This document shows, one piece after another, positions 1-4,612 of a DNA stretch of 6,867 nt; the first letter of the stretch is position 1, and each line of letters starts with the position of its first letter. The notes below the pieces were generated by a model. It did no database searches. It was given only the letters and a program-made list of their open reading frames with translations, and had not been told where the DNA came from. The DNA lies in the NCBI GenBank assembly GCA_945873875.1, contig CAMCER010000039.1, positions 1 through 6,867 of the forward strand, read 5' to 3'. The position numbers and the translations under genes are program-made. Origin of the DNA: an uncultured Clostridia bacterium. Lineage in GTDB: Bacteria; Bacillota_A; Clostridia; Peptostreptococcales; Anaerovoracaceae.

Positions 1-993
1 TGCCGCCTCTACATAAAGATGCCTGCTGAAGACGACGGCGCCGATGCCCATTACCGCAGTTATGCCGTAAAGGATGAGCACTGTTCGCCTTTGTCCCAGA
101 CCTGCCCTCATGAGCCTGTGGTGTATATGGCCTTTGTCCGCCTGCATGACCGGCTTTTTATTGACCAGCCGTCTGAATATGGCGAAGGCCGTATCGATCA
201 CAGGTATGCCCAGCACCAGAAGCGGTATTACCAAAGCTCCCAGCGTTATGCTCTTTACCGGCTGCAGAAGCGAGAAGCTGGCCAGGCAGAAGCCTAAAAA
301 CAGCGAGCCTCCGTCGCCCATGAAAGTCTTAGCCGGGTAAAAGTTGAATGGCAGAAAGCCGATGCAGGCGCCTGCCACAGCAAGCATGAGAAGGCATGCC
401 AGATAATATCCGTGGATATATGCTATGTACGAAATGCAGAACGATGCGATGATGGTTATGCCTGCAGCAAGACCGTCCACCCCGTCGATAAGATTCACCG
501 TGTTCATAATGGCGATGACCCACACCATGGTCACTATGAATCCCACTACATGGGCAGCCGTGCTGTCTGCGCTGGCTCCGAATAACATTATGATATGCAC
601 CCTTACTCCTGCGATGTAAAGGGCAATGGCCGCGGCCGCCTGACCAAGGAGTTTGATCATGGGCCTCAGATGGAAGATATCATCCAGAAGTCCCAGGATA
701 TATACGAATATCCCGACGATCAGGGTCCTCAGGAGAAGATCCTGATTGATCTTGTCGAATACATCGCCGTCATCTCCCAGCGCCGTCAGTATGACCGTTA
801 CAGCTACAGCCGTTCCTGCGAAGATAGCAAGTCCGCCGAATCTGGGGATCGGCTTGGTGTGCATCCTCCTGTCATCTTTGGGAATATCCATAACGCCGAT
901 TCTGGGCGCCAGCCACACTGTGACCGGTGTCACCACCAGCGAAATGAAAAAGGCTATCCCGAATATGAGCCAGAATTTCATCATAAAAGGCAT
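1..993 (-). CDS. tagO: TagO/WecA-type undecaprenyl-phosphate sugar-1-phosphate transferase (MraY family), 3'-truncated by window edge
   Basis: An open minus-strand frame of 331 codons runs from ATG at 993 off the left edge without a stop. The translation is a polytopic membrane protein carrying the hallmarks of the polyprenyl-phosphate HexNAc-1-P transferase family: DIPKDDRRMHTKPIPRFGG (residues 36-54), the Mg-binding GLLDD (101-105), NTVNLIDGVDGLAAG (164-178), FMGDGGSLFLG (224-234) and the cytoplasmic HIHHRL (289-294). The long HIHHRLMRAGLGQRR form is typical of TagO/WecA rather than MraY. By family it would move a sugar-1-phosphate (commonly GlcNAc-1-P) from UDP-sugar to undecaprenyl phosphate, starting wall teichoic acid or other surface glycan synthesis. 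The start is supported by AAAGGAG at 1006-1000, six bases upstream; two in-frame ATGs lie at 984 and 981. Family members are about 350-380 residues, so the last few dozen residues are probably outside the window. The sugar substrate and the exact orthologue (tagO or wecA) are inferred. Confidence 0.9.
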   Translation of the reverse strand, partial: MPFMMKFWLIFGIAFFISLVVTPVTVWLAPRIGVMDIPKDDRRMHTKPIPRFGGLAIFAGTAVAVTVILTALGDDGDVFDKINQDLLLRTLIVGIFVYILGLLDDIFHLRPMIKLLGQAAAAIALYIAGVRVHIIMLFGASADSTAAHVVGFIVTMVWVIAIMNTVNLIDGVDGLAAGITIIASFCISYIAYIHGYYLACLLMLAVAGACIGFLPFNFYPAKTFMGDGGSLFLGFCLASFSLLQPVKSITLGALVIPLLVLGIPVIDTAFAIFRRLVNKKPVMQADKGHIHHRLMRAGLGQRRTVLILYGITAVMGIGAVVFSRHLYVEAA

Positions 994-1138
994 CGCGGTC
1001 TCCTTTTCGTGCATTTGCACATCTTGTTGTTTCTATGCCATATAATCCTGTATATTATACTACATTTATGGCTCTTTGTGTACCGGTTATGCACTTTTCG
1101 TCTTCTGTGATATACTTTTCCTGAGAAAGGAAAGACCA
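994..1138. promoter_or_regulatory. Divergent promoter region between tagO-like gene and thiN
   Basis: This 145-bp AT-rich spacer separates two divergent start codons. TATAAT on the plus strand (1041-1046) and TATAAT on the minus strand (1054-1059) face each other as an inverted repeat with a 7-bp gap, so divergent RNA polymerase sites may overlap. A second plus-strand candidate for thiN is TATACT at 1111-1116, preceded by TTATGC at 1087-1092 (18-bp spacing). No TPP riboswitch-like architecture was recognised here; the space between any of these promoters and thiN is too short for a full one. Confidence 0.4.
1054..1059 (-). promoter_or_regulatory. Probable -10 element for the TagO/WecA-type gene
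   Basis: TATAAT is read on the minus strand about 60 bp upstream of the ATG at 993, in the AT-rich divergent region. No good TTGACA-like -35 is visible at 16-18 bp. It is therefore a perfect -10 hexamer with a weak upstream partner, and the assignment is tentative. Confidence 0.4.
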
Positions 1139-1795
1139 ATGATAAGAAATGAAAACTGTTACATAATACTCTCTCATATAGAAGGCCGGCTTGAAGAGAT
1201 AGCCGTGCCGGAAGAAGGCTCATTCGTCATCTGCGCAGACGGCGGATATGAAAAGGCTGCAGGCGCCGGCATAAAGCCCGATATCATCATCGGCGACCTC
1301 GACTCCTACAGCGGCGATGAGCTCCCTGAGGACATACCTCTTATGAAGCTTCCGGTGGAAAAAGATGTGACTGACACAGACAGCTGCCTGGAGTATGCCA
1401 TAGACCAGGGCTTTGTCTCCATCTTCATAATCGGCGGTCTGGGAGGAAGGTGCGATCACTCCATCGCCAACATCCAGAACATCGTCAGATACAGCCAGTT
1501 CAGCGAAAAGCTGGGATGTGCGCCGAAGATCATAATGGCTGACAAATACAACTACCTGCTGGCACTCACCGACGATTCTGTCCAGCTGCCCCGCCTTGAC
1601 GGCTACAAGGTCTCCCTGCTTTCGTTCACAGAAAAATGCGAGGGAGTCACCGTCACCGGCGTCCACTATCCTCTGGAAGACTACACGCTGACCAATACTT
1701 TCCCACTGGGAGTAAGCAATGAATTCGAGGATGATGTCATGACCCTGGAGGTCAGAAAAGGTACGCTTCTGGTGATAATGTCAAAAGACGTCTGA
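1139..1795 (+). CDS. thiN: Thiamine pyrophosphokinase (thiamine diphosphokinase)
   Basis: This 218-residue cytosolic enzyme is predicted to transfer pyrophosphate from ATP to thiamine, giving thiamine diphosphate. All family signatures are present: CADGGYEKA (32-40), IKPDIIIGDLDS (45-56), the KDVTDTDSCLEYA block (75-87), IIGGLGGRCDHSIANIQN (97-114) and a C-terminal beta domain with the thiamine-site motif GVSNEFEDD (191-199). The length is normal for bacterial single-domain enzymes of this family. The ATG at 1139 is chosen over an in-frame ATG at 1076 because it follows GAGAAAGGAAAG at a good distance and begins the first conserved strand. The 21 extra residues of the longer form would span the promoter region and resemble nothing in the family. 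The 3' end overlaps the convergent ORF by 15 bp, so transcription from each side runs into the other. Confidence 0.95.
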   Translation: MIRNENCYIILSHIEGRLEEIAVPEEGSFVICADGGYEKAAGAGIKPDIIIGDLDSYSGDELPEDIPLMKLPVEKDVTDTDSCLEYAIDQGFVSIFIIGGLGGRCDHSIANIQNIVRYSQFSEKLGCAPKIIMADKYNYLLALTDDSVQLPRLDGYKVSLLSFTEKCEGVTVTGVHYPLEDYTLTNTFPLGVSNEFEDDVMTLEVRKGTLLVIMSKDV

Positions 1796-2251
1796 TGTCC
1801 GGTCTGAAAGCACCGGTACCAGCAGTTCAAAGCCTCCCTCCTGTTCGTTCTGGGGGAAGGATTCTATCTCGAAAGGGATCTCGGGGTCCGTTTCATAAAT
1901 GCTCGAAGGAATATATATCTCTTTAAAGAATCTCCACGCGCCTTCCAGAGTGAGGGTGCGTGCTTCTTTTTGAGTGAATACGGCTTTCAGGAACGTACAT
2001 CCCGGGACAGCCCACTGGGATCCTCCGTCCGGCATGTATACCGTGGGGAACACTTCTTTTCCGAACAGGTATGTCCCGTCCTTTTTCTTCACGCCAAGGT
2101 AGCCTTCTCTGCATCCTATAAGGCACTCAAATCTGGCGCCGCCGTCCTTTCCCATGAACAGGGACCTGACAGCTGCTTTGTCCTTTTCTGCAAGAGCGGC
2201 TTTCACTCCGCACACTCTGAATTTTTCTTTTCTCTCAGTGAATACTCTCAT
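1781..2251 (-). CDS. Small protein with probable GyrI-like / AraC-effector-binding fold
   Basis: This 156-residue protein has no signal peptide or membrane segment. I do not recognise a named orthologue. The C-terminal half has the look of the GyrI-like small-molecule-binding fold: a central strand (YMPDGGSQWAVPGCTFLKAVF, about residues 72-92), a helix around EGAWRFFKEIYIPSS (103-117), then PFEIESF (126-132) and the closing strand FELLVPV (141-147), which matches the usual fE.Y....eiwiPV pattern. There is no DNA-binding domain, so it would be a stand-alone member of that superfamily, a type that often binds small hydrophobic or cationic ligands. That role is inference. The ATG lies 19 bp after the holA stop, so it is probably co-transcribed with holA. 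The ribosome site is weak (CGGA about 6-9 bases upstream). Its last 15 bases overlap the end of thiN on the opposite strand. Confidence 0.75.
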   Translation of the reverse strand: MRVFTERKEKFRVCGVKAALAEKDKAAVRSLFMGKDGGARFECLIGCREGYLGVKKKDGTYLFGKEVFPTVYMPDGGSQWAVPGCTFLKAVFTQKEARTLTLEGAWRFFKEIYIPSSIYETDPEIPFEIESFPQNEQEGGFELLVPVLSDRTSDVF

Positions 2252-2270
2252 GACTGTCCGGTGCAGATCT

Positions 2271-3341
2271 TCAGATCACCGCAACGAAATACTCCATGGC
2301 AAGCTGCTCGTTCATGAGCCCGCTTTTTATATTGCTGCTGATCTCATAAGCGGTCATCACAGTGTTTCTGCTGGTCTCCTCAGACAGTCTGTCAGCAAAT
2401 GAAGAAGCTTTCTTTATCCTGTATTCGTGGGTGCCAAGCTGCTTTGAGATGTCGTAGATGGAGAAGCCTTCACTTCTCAGTTCCTTGGTCTTAAGCATCA
2501 GCTCTGTCTGCTGAACTATCATATATATGATCCGGCCTGTTTCCATATCCGAATGCATAAGATCCCACAAAAGCCTCAGCGCTTCGTCTTTTCTGTTCCT
2601 GCTGACTGCATCCAGCATGGCAAAGATATTGGTCTCCGGGCTGGCAGTCATGACTTCAGCAGCATCCGATGCCGTTACCTCAACTGAATCGCTGTGGGCG
2701 ATCATCTTTTTCAGATCGTTTTCCAGACTGTAAAGGTCGTAGTCTATGTCTTTATTGAGATAGCCGCTCTCTCTGACGATGGCATCGGTCACAGCAGGCT
2801 TTATGGTCATACCCGCAGTCCTGACACGCTTTTCGATGAAACTCCGAAGGAGTCTCCTGTCAAGAGGTGTGAACTCATAGACTGACCCGTGCTCTTTTAT
2901 GGTTTTGAAGAGTTTCGTCTGTTTCACGCGCTTTCCGTCAGACTCTTCCTTCTTTCCCGTGAACACGACTATGGCAGTCTCCGGAAGGTCTTTGATATAT
3001 TCGCACAGCTCATCTGAGAAGCGTTCGGAATATTTTCCCGATGAGTTTTTCCACAAAAGCGGAAAATCTGAGATATGCAGTATCTTCTTCTCTGAGAACA
3101 TGCTGAAAGTCTCGCAGAATTCTCTGATCACATCGATATCCGCTTCACTTCCGTCCATCTCAAGAAGATCCATGGCCTCGGTCCCCGGATTGATATACCT
3201 CTTCTTCAGTATCTCGCAGGACCACTGTACAAGGAACTGTTCATCCCCATGGAAAAGAAGCAGGTTCTTCACAGACCCGCTGCTTACGTCTTTCTGTATG
3301 GTCCTGAAGGCATGCTGACCTTCCTGTTTCTTCTGTACCAT
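2271..3341 (-). CDS. holA: DNA polymerase III subunit delta
   Basis: This 356-residue protein is close to the usual 330-350 residues of Gram-positive HolA (YqeN in Bacillus). HolA is the clamp-loader subunit that opens the beta sliding clamp, working with delta-prime and the DnaX subunits. Family features seen are the N-terminal LLLFHGDEQFLVQW (27-40), the beta-clamp-contacting region around FSMFSEKKILHISDFP (79-94), and the C-terminal collar domain: TNIFAMLDAVSRNRKDEALRLL, then ISKQLGTHEYRIKKA, ending in NIKSGLMNEQLAMEYFVAVI. The N-terminus carries about 25 residues before the first strand, slightly more than usual. The ATG at 3341 has GGAAAAG about 6 bases upstream and AAAGGAAG further up. 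It is preceded by its own promoter (3430-3457) and followed after 19 bp by the GyrI-like ORF. The comEC gene that normally sits directly upstream is separated from it here by an extra gene. Confidence 0.93.
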   Translation of the reverse strand: MVQKKQEGQHAFRTIQKDVSSGSVKNLLLFHGDEQFLVQWSCEILKKRYINPGTEAMDLLEMDGSEADIDVIREFCETFSMFSEKKILHISDFPLLWKNSSGKYSERFSDELCEYIKDLPETAIVVFTGKKEESDGKRVKQTKLFKTIKEHGSVYEFTPLDRRLLRSFIEKRVRTAGMTIKPAVTDAIVRESGYLNKDIDYDLYSLENDLKKMIAHSDSVEVTASDAAEVMTASPETNIFAMLDAVSRNRKDEALRLLWDLMHSDMETGRIIYMIVQQTELMLKTKELRSEGFSIYDISKQLGTHEYRIKKASSFADRLSEETSRNTVMTAYEISSNIKSGLMNEQLAMEYFVAVI

Positions 3342-3429
3342 GCTGCTTTTCCGCTTCCTTTCAGTGTCTTTTCCTGACAGCTCACTTCCCGGGTGATGAT
3401 TTTACCTATAGGTTTCTTCCCTGTTAATT

Positions 3430-3457
3430 ATTATAGACTTTCTGGCATTTTTTTCAA
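3430..3457 (-). promoter_or_regulatory. Sigma-A-type promoter for holA
   Basis: On the minus strand, TTGAAA (3457-3452) is followed after 16 bp by TATAAT (3435-3430), a near-consensus vegetative promoter. Transcription would begin near 3423, leaving a leader of about 80 nt before the holA ATG at 3341. It lies downstream of the nuclease-like gene's stop (3518), so holA can be expressed independently of what is upstream. Confidence 0.65.
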
Positions 3458-3517
3458 TGAAATAGCTGACTGTAGTTCCGGTATCCTGCCATGATTTCAG
3501 ACAGCGCCTCCGACGCA

Positions 3518-4351
3518 TCACAATCTCGGGATAACCTCATTTTCAACGATCGCATCTACCATTCCCATATTTATAGTTCCCCTTCTGTCAAAGCTCAGTA
3601 TAAGATTGTCTCCCGGAATGATACCGGCCGCATTATATCTCTTCAGATTATTCGCTGCATATTCTCTGTTATCCATCATCCCCATATGCTCCCAGAAAAA
3701 CGGCCTGCCGTCTGCCCCTTCAAAGGTAAAATCAGGCAGTATCGCTATGCCGTTATAATAACGCTCCTCCTCATAATGAACCGGGATCTCATAATGATAA
3801 AGCGTCTCGATTATAAGCAGTTCAGACTTTGACCTTACGTACTCGCCTCTTGATGTCCTCTCATTTTTATGCTCCTCGTAGTACCTGCTCTGGTCATATG
3901 GTTTTTCACCCCATTCCTTGTGACGGCTTATCCTGACCTCATCTGCCCCATCCAGTCCAAGGGATGTGACCACCTTCTCCCTGTCAAAGAAGTATTCTTC
4001 AGGCAGATGCCTGTAGGCTTTTGTCATTGAATACAGTATCTGGTCCGGATTGAAGGGTTTCTGTCTCTCCACTGCCTCTTTCAGTGCTTTAACATCCGGT
4101 TCAAGTATTTCCAGTGCCTTCCGCGCGAACTCCTTTCTCGCCAGAGCCCGTAATACTGGCTTGTTATTAGTGATTGAAGTCCTTTTCCTTTTCCCGTTCA
4201 CATTAACAGAAAGCAGAAACTGCTTCCCATTATGGTTTTTCTGGCACACCAGTCTTCCTTCTGGTGCCCCTTCTAATTCATGAATGTACATATTCATTAT
4301 TCTTTCGTAATAGGTCATTATTTCTTCAAGTTTCTCTTTATACAAAGCCAT
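3518..4351 (-). CDS. PD-(D/E)XK nuclease-like protein, accessory
   Basis: This 277-residue soluble protein has no named orthologue that I recognise. The C-terminal half (about 170-277) has a restriction-endonuclease-like layout: YVRSKSELLIIETL (171-184) with a candidate catalytic Glu177, a strand around HYEEERYYNG, then ILPDFTFEG (204-212) with Asp207, and FFWEHMGMMDNREYA (218-232) with Glu221. The last element is ExH (EHM) where the classic motif has ExK. The N-terminal part has a charged helix (1-25), then a small basic segment, GRLVCQKNHNGKQF through NGKRKRTSI (32-60), that recalls arm-type DNA-binding beta domains, then a Lys/Arg-rich helix (65-96). Nuclease activity is inferred from motifs only. 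A strong GGGAGG (4362-4357) lies 5 bases before the ATG. The gene lies between comEC and holA, which are usually adjacent, and follows an unusual AT-rich leader, so it looks acquired. It could be a defence nuclease, a mobile-element remnant or a regulatory DNA-binding protein. Confidence 0.85.
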   Translation of the reverse strand: MALYKEKLEEIMTYYERIMNMYIHELEGAPEGRLVCQKNHNGKQFLLSVNVNGKRKRTSITNNKPVLRALARKEFARKALEILEPDVKALKEAVERQKPFNPDQILYSMTKAYRHLPEEYFFDREKVVTSLGLDGADEVRISRHKEWGEKPYDQSRYYEEHKNERTSRGEYVRSKSELLIIETLYHYEIPVHYEEERYYNGIAILPDFTFEGADGRPFFWEHMGMMDNREYAANNLKRYNAAGIIPGDNLILSFDRRGTINMGMVDAIVENEVIPRL

Positions 4352-4388
4352 TTTTTCCTCCCTTCAATGTACAATTTCGCCTTGATTA

Positions 4389-4473
4389 ATCTGAATGACA
4401 TTCGTTTCATCTTGAATGAATGTCATACTAACTGTTGGTGATCAAAAATGTACATTAACAGACTCATTCAGAT
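4389..4473 (-). repeat. 10-bp perfect inverted repeat overlapping the hairpin
   Basis: ATCTGAATGA (4389-4398) and TCATTCAGAT (4464-4473) are exact reverse complements separated by 65 bases. The inner arm shares four bases (4395-4398) with the 9-bp hairpin, so the two pairings exclude each other. The outer arm overlaps the stop codon of the 24-codon ORF. Confidence 0.6.
4395..4426 (-). repeat. 9-bp perfect inverted repeat in the nuclease-gene leader
   Basis: ATGACATTC (4395-4403) and GAATGTCAT (4418-4426) are exact reverse complements separated by 14 bases. In the leader RNA this would form a hairpin about 30 bases upstream of the Shine-Dalgarno of the nuclease-like gene. There is no following T-run, so it is not a simple terminator. 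Confidence 0.65.
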
Positions 4474-4538
4474 AACTGTTTTAAGGCAAAATCCAATCTA
4501 TTAATGTCAAATTCTTTTTTCTCTCTGGAAATGTACAT
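4464..4538 (-). CDS. Possible 24-residue leader peptide starting Met-Tyr-Ile
   Basis: ATG at 4538 opens a 24-codon frame ending in TGA at 4466-4464, upstream of the nuclease-like gene. The ribosome site AAAAGGGG (4552-4545) lies 6 bases before the start, which is as good as those of the real genes nearby. The peptide is charged and probably helical, beginning MYISREKKEF and ending ALKQLSE. It shares the Met-Tyr-Ile start with the other TGTACATT sites; the next one (ATG at 4455) gives only 10 residues. It may be a regulatory leader peptide, a relic of a duplicated gene start, or chance. No homologue is recognised. Confidence 0.35.
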   Translation of the reverse strand: MYISREKKEFDINRLDFALKQLSE

Positions 4539-4584
4539 TCACATCCCCTTTTGTTCGACCGGAGTTTCGAAGAATGAATATGCG

Positions 4585-4612
4585 GCCAACGGTTAAATGA
4601 TATTCTGTTGGC
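4585..4612. repeat. Inverted repeat at the comEC stop codon
   Basis: GCCAAC (4585-4590) and GTTGGC (4607-4612) are exact reverse complements with a 16-base loop, and the second arm touches the comEC TAG (4614-4612). No T-run follows on the minus strand, so it is a weak terminator candidate. It may stabilise the comEC transcript end. Confidence 0.4.

Larger units (their letters stand above)
4283..4539 (-). repeat. Four regularly spaced TGTACATT sites
   Basis: On the minus strand TGTACATT occurs four times: as ATGTACATT at 4538-4530, 4455-4447 and 4291-4283, and as TTGTACATT at 4374-4366. The core ATGTACAT is self-palindromic. Centre-to-centre spacing is 83, 81 and 83 bp, close to eight helical turns. 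Three copies are in the leader and one is inside the nuclease-like gene, coding for Met21-Tyr22-Ile23. They could be operator half-arrays or duplicated gene starts. Confidence 0.7.
4352..4611 (-). promoter_or_regulatory. AT-rich leader between comEC and the nuclease-like gene
   Basis: This 260-bp spacer is clearly richer in A+T than the flanking genes. It holds three of four TGTACATT sites, two sets of inverted repeats (4389-4473) and a 24-codon ORF with a good ribosome site. An exact TTGACA occurs on the minus strand at 4510-4505, but the expected -10 positions give only GCCTTA or CTTAAA, so no vegetative promoter can be placed with confidence. No stem followed by a T-run, as expected of an intrinsic terminator for comEC, was seen. 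Confidence 0.6.

Noticed and set aside
595..1110. 171-codon plus-strand frame
   Set aside because: It lies antisense to the clearly conserved TagO/WecA-type gene and has a low-complexity His/Arg/Tyr-rich translation.
994..1138. TPP riboswitch upstream of thiN
   Set aside because: No conserved thi-box core was recognised and the leader after any candidate promoter is too short.
1220..1666. 148-codon minus-strand frame
   Set aside because: It is antisense to thiN, whose motifs are unambiguous; no family resemblance or ribosome site.
1799..1816. Terminator after thiN (CCGGT...ACCGG stem)
   Set aside because: The stem is only 5 bp, no T-run follows, and it lies inside the convergent ORF.
3491..3832. 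113-codon plus-strand frame
   Set aside because: It is the antisense shadow of the 3' half of the nuclease-like gene and lacks a convincing ribosome site.
4482..4510. Vegetative promoter from TTGACA at 4510-4505
   Set aside because: The -35 is perfect, but the -10 candidates at 17-19 bp (GCCTTA, CCTTAA, CTTAAA) are poor; it also lies within the 24-codon ORF.
4283..4539. CRISPR array
   Set aside because: The repeated unit is only 8-9 bp, the intervals are 81-83 bp, and the last copy is in coding sequence.
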